Notes: a model not told the origin generated them from the letters alone. DNA of 9,615 bases from Treponema sp. (GCA_031259345.1 JAIRLQ010000282.1:1-9615), one strand, 5' to 3'; positions 1 through 6,798 are shown, counted from the stretch's first letter. Made by a program: numbers and translations.

Positions 1-677
1 ATGGCGCTGTCCATGCCGGCGCCCATGCAGAGGATGATGAAGCTGCGGTTGATAAACTTGCGGACCGGGAGTTGGTAGGAGATATTGCTGGCTCCGGAGG
101 TGATATGCACGGCGGGGCAGCGCTCTTTGACTTTCCTTATGGTGTCAAAGATCATGATGGCGCCTTCTTCGGAGGAGGCGAGCATTTCCACTACCGGGTC
201 AACATAAAGACGGCTGGGGTCAATTTTGTACTCTTCGGCTTTTTTAAGGATTTGCTCAAAGACTTCAAAGCGTTTTTCCGTGGAGCCGGGGATGCCTGAG
301 TTGTCGCACAGGAGGGCTACGCAGTTCCACTGGGTGTCGGCGATAACGGGAAAGACCCTGTCGATTTTATCGCCTTCCATAGAAACCGAGTTAATGAGCC
401 CCGGTTTTTTACAGAACTTGACGGCCTCGGCAAAGATGCCGGCGTTGGGGCTGTCCAGGCTGATGGGGACTTCCGATTCCTGCTGAACCAGGTCTACCAG
501 CCATTTGAGGGTTTCCGGTTCCTTTTCGGGGGAAACCGAGGCGCATACATCCAGGTAGCTCGCCCTGGCTTCGCTTTGTATTTTCGCCAAATTTCTGATA
601 AATGCCTCGTTCTTTTCCGCGATTGCCGCCCCGGTTTTGGGGATGGAGCCGTTAATTTTTTCGCCAATAATGATCAT
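1..677 (-). CDS. MtgA-like methyltetrahydrofolate:corrinoid methyltransferase, partial (3' end outside window)
   Basis: The minus strand reads open from an ATG at 677-675 to the window edge, giving 225 residues. AGAGGTGA (690-683 read on the minus strand) lies just upstream as a ribosome binding site. The protein begins MIIIGEKINGSIPKTG and is a pterin-binding TIM barrel of the AcsE/MtgA/MetH family. Residues corresponding to the pterin and active-site residues of Moorella AcsE are visible: D75 (ISLDS), N96 (LINSVS), D160 (YVDP) and N198 (SGASNIS). The early motif is YLDVCASVS, where AcsE has LDVN; I associate DVCAS with MtgA-type enzymes, which transfer methyl groups between a corrinoid protein and tetrahydrofolate during demethylation of methylated substrates. 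It is paralogous to the acsE gene at the far end of the cluster. A cytosolic enzyme is expected. Its corrinoid partner is not in the window, so the substrate pathway is inferred. Roughly 35 to 45 C-terminal residues are probably missing. Confidence 0.88.
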   Translation of the reverse strand, partial: MIIIGEKINGSIPKTGAAIAEKNEAFIRNLAKIQSEARASYLDVCASVSPEKEPETLKWLVDLVQQESEVPISLDSPNAGIFAEAVKFCKKPGLINSVSMEGDKIDRVFPVIADTQWNCVALLCDNSGIPGSTEKRFEVFEQILKKAEEYKIDPSRLYVDPVVEMLASSEEGAIMIFDTIRKVKERCPAVHITSGASNISYQLPVRKFINRSFIILCMGAGMDSA

Positions 678-706
678 GGGATTCACCTCTGTTACGTTGT
701 TTATTC

Positions 707-735
707 ATCTTTGATCCCTTTTTTTATCCTGTCAA
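707..735 (-). promoter_or_regulatory. Candidate promoter of the MtgA-like gene
   Basis: Read on the minus strand, a perfect TTGACA (735-730) is followed after 17 nt by AAAGAT (712-707), a weak -10 with three of six consensus bases. Transcription would start near 700, some 20 to 25 nt before the ATG at 677. The -35 box sits inside a CCCTTTT/AAAAGGG inverted repeat (716-722 and 739-745). This is a motif match only. Confidence 0.4.
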
Positions 736-779
736 TCGAAAAGGGCGAAATTAACAAACTTGTCCAGTTTTCGAGCTAA

Positions 780-803
780 AAAATCAAGGTAATATTTGAT
801 TTT
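780..803. promoter_or_regulatory. Perfect 8-bp inverted repeat upstream of cooS, candidate operator
   Basis: AAAATCAA (780-787) and TTGATTTT (796-803) are exact reverse complements separated by 8 nt. The dyad ends 6 nt before the TATAAT box at 810-815 and covers the place where a -35 element would lie; no good -35 is present there. Such an arrangement suits a regulator binding site, either an activator replacing the -35 or a repressor. The half-sites are ordered ATCAA then TTGAT, the reverse of the FNR order TTGAT-N4-ATCAA, so I do not call it an FNR site. Confidence 0.4.
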
Positions 804-809
804 CCCCCA

Positions 810-815
810 TATAAT
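810..815 (+). promoter_or_regulatory. Candidate -10 box of the cooS operon promoter
   Basis: A perfect TATAAT occurs 33 nt before the cooS start codon. Start of transcription near 822 would leave a leader of about 27 nt. The matching -35 window (about 787-792, AGGTAA) does not resemble TTGACA, which suggests activator dependence or a non-canonical promoter. Confidence 0.45.
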
Positions 816-834
816 GATATAGAATAGCTCAGGG

Positions 835-844
835 AAGGAAGGTG
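835..844 (+). promoter_or_regulatory. Ribosome binding site supporting the TTG start of cooS
   Basis: AAGGAAGGTG ends 4 nt before the TTG at 849-851. An in-frame TAG at 825-827 rules out any more distant start, and the next in-frame ATG lies inside the B-cluster cysteine motif, too late to be the start. TTG is therefore the only credible initiation codon. Confidence 0.65.
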
Positions 845-848
845 CGGT

Positions 849-2744
849 TTGAAACTTAATGAACATATAACAACGATTGAAGATGTGGAAGAGGTCAACG
901 CCCGGCTCCATGAGCAGGCGGTACAGGTTGGGGCGGAAACATACCAGGACCGGGTAAAGACCCAGGCCACCCATTGCAAATTCGGCGAAGGGGGTATCTG
1001 CTGTAAAAACTGTTCCATGGGCCCCTGCCGTATTACGCCCAAAGCCCCCCGGGGGATTTGCGGCGCGGACGCCCACGCCATTGCCGCAAGGAACTACGCC
1101 CGTTCGGTGGCCGCCGGCACTTCGGCGCATTCGGACCACACACGGGAACTTTTGCATGTCCTCCACAGCGCAAAACCCGAGGGCCCGTACACCATAAAAG
1201 ACGAGGCAAAACTTAAAGCGCTTGCCGCCGAATGGGACGTTAAAACCGAGGGCCGGGACATTTACGATGTGGCCCATGAAGTCGCTATGGTAGGCCTTAT
1301 GGAATTTGGCAAGCCCGAGGGCTTTCAGCTTTTTACCCGCCGGGCGCCCAAAGAACGGCAGGAAACGTGGTCCAAAGAAGGCATACTGCCCAGGGCCATC
1401 GACCGGGAAATCGCCACGGTTTTGCACATGACCCATATCGGAAACACCGCCATGCCCGAAGCCCTTATCCGCCAGGGCCTCCGCGCCAGCCTTTCCAACG
1501 GCTGGGGCGGCTCCATGATAGGCACCGAAATAACGGACATACTCTTTGGCACGCCCCAGGAACGGGAGACCACAGGCGACCTTGGCGTTCTGGACGGGGA
1601 TCGGGTCAATATCGTCGTCCATGGCCACGACCCGGCCATGTCGGAAATGGTGGTTGCGGTCTGCGAAACAAAAGAGATGAACGACCTGGCAAAATCCGTC
1701 GGGGCCAAAGGCATCAATGTTGTCGGCTGCTGCTGTACCGCAAACGAGGTTGCCATGCGCCACGGAATCCCCATGGCGGGTAATTTTCTTCAACAGGAAA
1801 ATGTTATTCTTACCGGCGTGATAGAGTTAATGTGCGTGGATGTGCAGTGCATCTTCCCCGCGGGCGCCACCCTTGCGGAATGTTTTCATACCAAGTTTGT
1901 AACGACCTCTCCCATCGCCCGCATTCCCGGGGCCATACACGTTGAATTTAAAACCGAAAGCGCCCTGGATCAGGCAAAAGACCTGGTGAAAATGGCTATC
2001 GAAAATTTTAAAAACAGGGATGCCGCCAAAGTATATATACCCCCGCTTAAACAAAAAGCTGTTGTGGGCTATCCTACGGATCAAATTATCCGGCGTCTTG
2101 ACGGCGTTACCAATAGCCATGTTGACGTGCTGGGCTCGTACCGCCCGGCTATTGACGCAATCAAGTCGGGAGTGCTGAGGGGAGCCGTCGGTATTGTGGG
2201 CTGCAACAATCCCCGGGTACGCCCGGAATTTTCCCATGTGGAAATAATGAAAGAACTTTTAAAGAACGATATTCTGGTTGTAGCCACAGGCTGCGCGTCC
2301 CAGGTTGCCACCAAGTACGGCCTTATGAACAACGATTCCAAATGGTTCTGCGGCGACGGGCTTCGCCGGGTGTGTACCCTTGTGGGTATACCGCCCATTC
2401 TCCACATGGGCGCCTGCGTGGACATTAGCCGCATACTGCGCCTTGTGGCGGGTATCTCCGAAGACTGGGGCGTTCCTATGCCGGAGCTTCCTATTGTGGG
2501 CTGCGCTCCGGAATGGATGAGCGAAAAAGCGGTATCCATCGCCAACTATGTCGTATCGTCCGGTATAGACGTATACCTGGGCATTGAACCCCAGGTAACG
2601 GGTTCCTCCGAAATGATGGAATGGATAACCCAGGGCACCCGGAAAATCACCGGCGCGGGCTTTATTATCAACACAGATCCCAAGGAACTGGTACAGTCGA
2701 TTATTGAAGGCATCGAAGCAAAGCGGACCGCGTTGGGAATATAG
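849..2744 (+). CDS. cooS: Ni,Fe carbon monoxide dehydrogenase catalytic subunit
   Basis: This is a 631-residue monofunctional-type CODH that interconverts CO and CO2 with two electrons and supplies CO to acetyl-CoA synthase. It is cytosolic and expected to be a homodimer. C43 and C51 fit the inter-subunit D cluster, and C52, C55, C60 and C71 fit the B cluster (CCKNCSMGPC motif). C-cluster ligands are visible as H260 (VHGHDP), the C294-C296 run (VVGCCCTANE), C334 (VDVQCIFPAG), C452 (GCNNPR), C482 (ATGCASQ) and C523 (HMGACVDISR). The catalytic lysine corresponds to K560 (EWMSEKAVS). The acid-base histidine corresponds to H94, with H97 and H103 continuing the usual histidine ladder; the third ladder position is E100. 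The length is nearer to CooS proteins than to the longer AcsA of Moorella (about 670). Translation begins at a TTG codon. It is the first gene of the cluster, and its TAG stop is 1 nt from the cooC start. Given the acs neighbours, it most likely acts as the CODH of a CODH/ACS complex, so acsA would be an equally fair name. Confidence 0.97.
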   Translation: MKLNEHITTIEDVEEVNARLHEQAVQVGAETYQDRVKTQATHCKFGEGGICCKNCSMGPCRITPKAPRGICGADAHAIAARNYARSVAAGTSAHSDHTRELLHVLHSAKPEGPYTIKDEAKLKALAAEWDVKTEGRDIYDVAHEVAMVGLMEFGKPEGFQLFTRRAPKERQETWSKEGILPRAIDREIATVLHMTHIGNTAMPEALIRQGLRASLSNGWGGSMIGTEITDILFGTPQERETTGDLGVLDGDRVNIVVHGHDPAMSEMVVAVCETKEMNDLAKSVGAKGINVVGCCCTANEVAMRHGIPMAGNFLQQENVILTGVIELMCVDVQCIFPAGATLAECFHTKFVTTSPIARIPGAIHVEFKTESALDQAKDLVKMAIENFKNRDAAKVYIPPLKQKAVVGYPTDQIIRRLDGVTNSHVDVLGSYRPAIDAIKSGVLRGAVGIVGCNNPRVRPEFSHVEIMKELLKNDILVVATGCASQVATKYGLMNNDSKWFCGDGLRRVCTLVGIPPILHMGACVDISRILRLVAGISEDWGVPMPELPIVGCAPEWMSEKAVSIANYVVSSGIDVYLGIEPQVTGSSEMMEWITQGTRKITGAGFIINTDPKELVQSIIEGIEAKRTALGI

Positions 2745-2745
2745 G

Positions 2746-3519
2746 ATGAAGATTGCGGTAACAGGAAAGGGGGGCGTTGGCAAGACTACCTTGTCGGCGG
2801 TGCTGGCGCGGCTTTATGCCGCCGGGGGCCGCAAGGTCATTGCCGTGGATGCCGACCCCGACGCCAACCTGGGTCCGGCCCTGGGTTTTAGCGAGGATGA
2901 AGTGTCCGCTGTTACGCCCATTGCCGATATGAAGGAGCTTATCGAAGAACGTACAGGAGCGCCTTCCGACGGCATGGGAAAGTTTTTTAAAATTAATCCC
3001 CGGGTTGACGACATCCCTGACCGTTTTGCCAAAGAAAAACACGGCGTTAAATTTTTGGTGATGGGTACGGTAAAAAAAGGCGGCGGCGGCTGCGTGTGTC
3101 CCGAAAACGTGATGGTTAAGCAGCTTCTTTCCCACCTGGTTATCGCCCGGGATGAAGTGGTTATAATGGATATGGAGGCGGGCCTTGAACATCTTGGCCG
3201 GGGAACCGCGTCCATGATGGATTTTCTTATTACCGTAATAGAGCCCGGGGAACGGAGCGTTCAAACGTTCCGCCGGGTAAAAGAACTTGCCGCCGACCTT
3301 GGCATTAAGCGGGTGAGCGTGGTGGCCAATAAATTGCGGGGGAACGAAGACCGGCAATTTCTTGCCGAAAGAATAGCCCCGGAGGATCTTTTGGGGTTTA
3401 TTCATTTGAATGACAAGGTGGCGGAGGCCGACCGGCGGGGACTTTCCCCCTACGATACCAGCCCGGAAGCGGTAAACGAAATACGTCTGATTAAGGATAA
3501 AATAGATGAATCGGAGTAG
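2746..3519 (+). CDS. cooC: CooC/AcsF-type nickel-insertion ATPase for CODH/ACS
   Basis: The 257-residue protein is a MinD/SIMIBI-class P-loop ATPase that uses ATP-driven dimerisation to load nickel into CODH, or into ACS in the AcsF branch. A deviant Walker A motif, TGKGGVGKTT, spans residues 6-15 with the signature lysine K8 and the P-loop lysine K13. VDADPDANLG follows at 34-43. The metal-binding CXC pair is C116-V-C118 after a glycine run (GGGGCVCPEN). A further conserved block, DMEAGLEHLGRGT, lies at 142-154 and resembles the switch/Walker B region. I chose the ATG at 2746, which places MKIAVTGKGG at the N-terminus as in the family. An upstream in-frame start inside cooS would only add an unrelated tail. 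The ATG lies 1 nt after the cooS stop with little Shine-Dalgarno sequence, implying translational coupling. Position between cooS and acsB does not decide whether its client is CODH, ACS or both. Confidence 0.94.
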   Translation: MKIAVTGKGGVGKTTLSAVLARLYAAGGRKVIAVDADPDANLGPALGFSEDEVSAVTPIADMKELIEERTGAPSDGMGKFFKINPRVDDIPDRFAKEKHGVKFLVMGTVKKGGGGCVCPENVMVKQLLSHLVIARDEVVIMDMEAGLEHLGRGTASMMDFLITVIEPGERSVQTFRRVKELAADLGIKRVSVVANKLRGNEDRQFLAERIAPEDLLGFIHLNDKVAEADRRGLSPYDTSPEAVNEIRLIKDKIDESE

Positions 3520-3543
3520 GATGATCAGAGTGAGGAGCGTGTA

Positions 3544-5694
3544 ATGAAGTTGCTGTTTGATCGGGTTTTTGACGGCGTGGATGAAATGATTGGGGTGGCG
3601 GAAAAATCCCTCGAAGCCGCCCTTGCGCAGTTTGGCGAAAACGCCCCGGTCGCCATGCCCAACACGGGTTACAATATGGCGAATCATCTGACATATCTGT
3701 CAAAAAAAATCACCAACCTGGGAAGCCTGCGGGATGCGTTTCCGGAAGTTAAAGCCTGGGCGGCTCACGGCCCCCGGCTGGCGAATGTGTTCAAAGCGGG
3801 CTTTGCCACTTTTTTGGCCGCCGAAGTTATTGAGGCCTGTAAGTACATCAACTGCCAGGACCCCTACGGAGATGCCGCCTGTGCCGACGGTTTCCGCTAC
3901 CACGGCCACCTTTCCGACGCCGAAGTGCGTGAGCTTGGCGTGCCCCTGGTTACCAACGACATTCCCGGTTTCGTAGTCATTATCGGGCCTGCCCCTTCGG
4001 ACGAAGAAGCGGTGGAATTGATCAAAGGCTATCAGAGCCGGGGCATCTTTGTATTTTTAATTGGCGGCATCATCGACCAGGCCCGCAGAAAAAATTTGAA
4101 CATGGGCTTCCCTGTGCGGGTGGTAGCTGTTGGACCCGATATCTGGGCGGTAGGCCACATCATTTCTTTTGTGAACAGGGCCGCCATGATCTTCGGGGCC
4201 GTCCAGCCCGGCGACCGTGACGCAATGGACGACTACACTTTTTACCGTATCCACGCTTTTGTAAACGCTTTTGATCCTGTGGGTGATATAGTTGTCGGGG
4301 CCGGGGCCGGGGCCATTGCCATGGGCTTCCCGGTTATTACCAACGACACCAAAGATATGTGGAAAGTGCCAAAAAGCATCGTCATTCAAACCAACACAAA
4401 AGATTTTATAGATACTTCCCTTGAAGCCAGGGACATTAAACTAAAAGTTACCAAAATCGAAATTCCTGTGGCGTTCTCAAATGCCTTCGAAGGCGAGATT
4501 ATCCGCCGGGCGGACATGCAGGTTGATATGGACGGTTCACGGCTTGACTGCTTTGAACTGGTACAAACCAAAGATGCTTCCGAAATTGAAGATCACTCAA
4601 TTGAGCTTATCGGGCCGGATATCGACAGTGTTGAAGCAGGGAGCCGCTTCCCCATCGGCTATGTCGTTGAAGTCGCCGGAAAGAACATGCAGTCCGACTT
4701 TGAGCCCGTATTTGAGCGGCGTTTCCATAACTTTATAAACTGCGCCGAAGGGGTGATGCACACAGGCCAGCGCGACCTTATCCGCATACGGGTGAGCAAG
4801 GCTGCTTTTGACGCAGGCTTCCGTGCCCGGCATATAGGCGAAATTCTTTACGCAAAGGTCAAAAGCGAATACGAAAGCGTTGTGGATAAATGCCAGGTAA
4901 AGATTTATACCAGGAGCGAGGATTTAAAGCGCCTCCGCGCCGAGGCCAATGAAATTTATAACAAACGGGACGATCGTCTTAAATCCCTTACCGACGAAAG
5001 CGTACCGGTGTTTTACAACTGCATTTTGTGCCAATCATTTTCGCCGGCCCATGTCTGCGTGGTTACCCCCGAACGGCTGGGGCTCTGCGGCGCGGTTTCC
5101 TGGCTGGACGCAAAAGCCACCAACGAGCTTGATCCCAACGGCCCCTGCCAGGTGGTTACCAAAGAAAAACCCCTGGATGAAAACCTGGGTACCTGGGAAG
5201 ACGTTAACGCTTCGGTTCAGCAGGCAAGCCACGGCAACCTCGAACAGGTAACCCTTTATTCGATTATGCAGGATCCCATGACAAGCTGCGGCTGTTTCGA
5301 ATGTATCTGCGGCATAGAGCCCATGTCGAACGGCGTGGTCATTGTAAACCGCGAGCACACGGGCATGACTCCGCTGGGCATGACCTTTTCGGAAATGGCG
5401 TCGATGACCGGCGGCGGTGTGCAGACTCCGGGCTTTATGGGCCACGGGAAGCACTTTATCGCCAGTAAAAAATTCATGAAAGCCGACGGCGGTTCCCCCC
5501 GCATCGTGTGGATGCCCAAGGCGCTGAAGGATCTGGTAGGTTCCCGCCTCGACAAAACCGTAGAGGAACTTTACGGCATCCCTGAATTTACCGGCAAAAT
5601 CGCCGACGAAACCGTAGCCGAAGACGTAGAAACCCTGGCGAACTATCTCGCCGAAAAAGAACACCCGGTTCTGGAAATGGAACCTCTGTTATAG
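3544..5694 (+). CDS. acsB: Acetyl-CoA synthase, CODH/ACS alpha subunit
   Basis: This 716-residue enzyme condenses a corrinoid-bound methyl group, CO and CoA to acetyl-CoA at the nickel-containing A cluster. The A-cluster ligands are all present with the expected spacing: C493, C496, C505 and C515 (NCILCQSFSPAHVC, then LGLCG) and the CGC pair C582 and C584 (SCGCFECICG). The 67-residue gap between C515 and C582 equals that between C528 and C595 in Moorella ACS. T580, F499 and F217 match residues lining the gas tunnel. Residues 1 to about 300 form the N-terminal CODH-binding region found in bacterial ACS and absent from archaeal CdhC. No tryptophan occurs between W273 and W520, although Moorella ACS has functional W418 and W427 in this interval. 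GAGGAG (3532-3537) is a good ribosome binding site 6 nt before the ATG, and the gap after cooC is 24 nt. The gene is followed by a 147-nt spacer with hairpins before acsD. Confidence 0.97.
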   Translation: MKLLFDRVFDGVDEMIGVAEKSLEAALAQFGENAPVAMPNTGYNMANHLTYLSKKITNLGSLRDAFPEVKAWAAHGPRLANVFKAGFATFLAAEVIEACKYINCQDPYGDAACADGFRYHGHLSDAEVRELGVPLVTNDIPGFVVIIGPAPSDEEAVELIKGYQSRGIFVFLIGGIIDQARRKNLNMGFPVRVVAVGPDIWAVGHIISFVNRAAMIFGAVQPGDRDAMDDYTFYRIHAFVNAFDPVGDIVVGAGAGAIAMGFPVITNDTKDMWKVPKSIVIQTNTKDFIDTSLEARDIKLKVTKIEIPVAFSNAFEGEIIRRADMQVDMDGSRLDCFELVQTKDASEIEDHSIELIGPDIDSVEAGSRFPIGYVVEVAGKNMQSDFEPVFERRFHNFINCAEGVMHTGQRDLIRIRVSKAAFDAGFRARHIGEILYAKVKSEYESVVDKCQVKIYTRSEDLKRLRAEANEIYNKRDDRLKSLTDESVPVFYNCILCQSFSPAHVCVVTPERLGLCGAVSWLDAKATNELDPNGPCQVVTKEKPLDENLGTWEDVNASVQQASHGNLEQVTLYSIMQDPMTSCGCFECICGIEPMSNGVVIVNREHTGMTPLGMTFSEMASMTGGGVQTPGFMGHGKHFIASKKFMKADGGSPRIVWMPKALKDLVGSRLDKTVEELYGIPEFTGKIADETVAEDVETLANYLAEKEHPVLEMEPLL

Positions 5695-5698
5695 AAAA

Positions 5699-5704
5699 TA
5701 TAAT
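5699..5704 (+). promoter_or_regulatory. Possible -10 box for an internal promoter ahead of acsD
   Basis: A perfect TATAAT begins 5 nt after the acsB stop codon. No convincing -35 lies 17 nt upstream (AATGGA at 5676-5681). If used, it would give acsD-acsC-acsE a leader of about 130 nt containing both hairpins described below. Weak evidence; AT-rich spacer sequence yields such matches by chance. Confidence 0.22.
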
Positions 5705-5736
5705 GGATTTAAGATACAAAGTAGTAGGACTTGTTT

Positions 5737-5755
5737 GATAACCCGGTTGGTTATC
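5737..5755 (+). promoter_or_regulatory. Inverted repeat/hairpin in the acsB-acsD spacer
   Basis: GATAACC (5737-5743) and GGTTATC (5749-5755) form a perfect 7-bp stem around the loop CGGTT. It is not followed by a T run, so it is not itself a typical terminator. The loop CGGTT is complementary to AACCG (5793-5797) in the 3' arm of the next hairpin, which could let the two structures interact. It could instead be a DNA operator or an RNA-stabilising stem. Confidence 0.45.
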
Positions 5756-5764
5756 TTACAGTCT

Positions 5765-5804
5765 TGCGGTTTTTTAGGCTAAAGCCTTGCAAAACCGCAT
5801 TTTT
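5765..5804 (+). terminator. Terminator-like hairpin between acsB and acsD, possible attenuator
   Basis: TGCGGTTTT (5765-5773) pairs perfectly with AAAACCGCA (5791-5799). Inside it, AGGC (5776-5779) pairs with GCCT (5784-5787) around TAAA. Five T residues follow (5800-5804). This is the shape of a rho-independent terminator, though the lower stem is A:U rich and the T run is short. It lies inside a set of functionally linked genes, so partial termination or an mRNA-processing boundary is more plausible than a full stop. Confidence 0.6.
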
Positions 5805-5841
5805 AACGGAAGTTGTTCGGAAACAAGGAGGAGATTGAAGT

Positions 5842-6783
5842 ATGCCGTTTAAAGCAGTTCCGCAGAAGTTTTCCGCTTCCATAAAGGAAGTGGAAATTGG
5901 CGTGGGAGACAAGACCCTTAAACTGGGAGGGGAGCAGGTATTTCCCTTTTACAGTTTTGATGGAGAAATTAAAAACCCGCCTGCCGTTGGGGTAGAAATT
6001 GCCGATACCGGTGTTGACCGGAACATTCCGGGCATTGCGGCGTTTTACGCCGGAGCGGATACGGTAGCCGACGCCGCCGCAAAAGCCTGTACCATGCCGG
6101 GGGCAAGTTTTATCTGCCTCAACCTTATCGGGGCCGACCCCAACGGGGAAAACAGGCCCATTGCCGACAGTGTCGCCCTGTGCAAAGATGTCGCCGGCAA
6201 AGTTACCCTTCCCCTGGTAATTCAGGGATCCGGGAACATTGAAAAGGACAAAGAACTTTTCCCCAAAATTGCCGAAGCCTTGCAGGGAAAAAATGTCCTT
6301 CTCCTTTCGGCCAAGGAAGAAAACTACAAACAAATTGCCGTCGCCGCCGTTCAGGCCTACGGGCAAAAAATTGGCGCCGAATCTTCGGTAGACATTAACC
6401 TTGCCAAGCAGCTTAACGTGCTGGTTTCGCAGATGGGAATTAACGCCACTTCGGTGGTGATGAACCTTGGCTGTGCGGTCGCGGGCTACGGCTTTGAATA
6501 TGTCGCCAGCACCATAGAGCGTGTCAAAGGGGCCGCCCTTGCGCAGAACGACACCATGCTGCAAATGCCCATTATCACTCCCCTGGGCGCCGACGCGTGG
6601 TCGGTAAAAGAAACTGTCGTCAGCGAGGAAGACTTCCCCGAATGGGGCCCTCTGGAACAGCGGGGCATTAACATGGAAGTTTCTACCGCGATAGCGGTTC
6701 TTGTCGCGGGTTCAAACGCGGTAGTTCTTCGCCACCCCGAATCGGTCGCCACGGTATCCGGATTCATCGCGGCCTTAATGTAA
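5842..6783 (+). CDS. acsD: Corrinoid iron-sulfur protein small subunit
   Basis: The 313-residue product is the small subunit of the corrinoid iron-sulfur protein, which pairs with AcsC to hold cobalamin and carry the methyl group from AcsE to the A cluster of ACS. It is a soluble TIM-barrel protein without Fe-S ligands; only a few scattered cysteines are present, in line with the family. The N-terminal block with LGGEQVFPFYSFDGEIKNPP (residues 28-47) followed by VGVEIADTG is characteristic of AcsD/CdhD. Length is close to Moorella AcsD (about 320). AAGGAGG (5825-5831) stands 10 nt before the ATG, a strong ribosome binding site. A small stem, TTGTT/AACAA (5813-5817 and 5822-5826), abuts it. 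It is the first gene after the hairpin-bearing spacer and is followed 15 nt later by acsC. Confidence 0.95.
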   Translation: MPFKAVPQKFSASIKEVEIGVGDKTLKLGGEQVFPFYSFDGEIKNPPAVGVEIADTGVDRNIPGIAAFYAGADTVADAAAKACTMPGASFICLNLIGADPNGENRPIADSVALCKDVAGKVTLPLVIQGSGNIEKDKELFPKIAEALQGKNVLLLSAKEENYKQIAVAAVQAYGQKIGAESSVDINLAKQLNVLVSQMGINATSVVMNLGCAVAGYGFEYVASTIERVKGAALAQNDTMLQMPIITPLGADAWSVKETVVSEEDFPEWGPLEQRGINMEVSTAIAVLVAGSNAVVLRHPESVATVSGFIAALM

Positions 6784-6798
6784 AGGAAGGAACAAAAG

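Noticed and set aside
678..848. CooA-type CO-sensor site in the divergent region
   Set aside because: One TGTCAA half-site is present (730-735) but no symmetric partner at the expected spacing; it is better explained as a TTGACA -35 box on the minus strand.
732..1793. Long minus-strand open frame (353 codons) antisense to cooS and its promoter region
   Set aside because: Lies opposite a strongly supported CODH coding sequence, has no recognisable domain and no plausible ribosome binding site; a by-product of codon bias on the sense strand.
3521..3544. Seven-residue frame MIRVRSV whose TAA overlaps the acsB ATG
   Set aside because: The overlap TAATG is tidy, but the spacing to a GGAG is marginal and the sequence also has to hold the acsB ribosome binding site; chance cannot be excluded.
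2701..3687. Minus-strand open frame (328 codons) antisense to cooC and the start of acsB
   Set aside because: Low-complexity, His/Phe-rich translation with no family resemblance and crossing two real genes.
5703..5738. Eleven-codon frame MDLRYKVVGLV after acsB as a leader peptide
   Set aside because: No ribosome binding site and no run of regulatory codons; probably chance.
5695..5841. Cobalamin riboswitch ahead of the corrinoid-protein genes
   Set aside because: Looked for because acsD/acsC bind B12. The spacer is short for this riboswitch and I see no B12-box-like GCCACTG; only two simple hairpins are present.
5803..6564. Minus-strand open frame (253 codons) antisense to acsD
   Set aside because: Mirrors acsD codons, no motif seen; acsD is certain.
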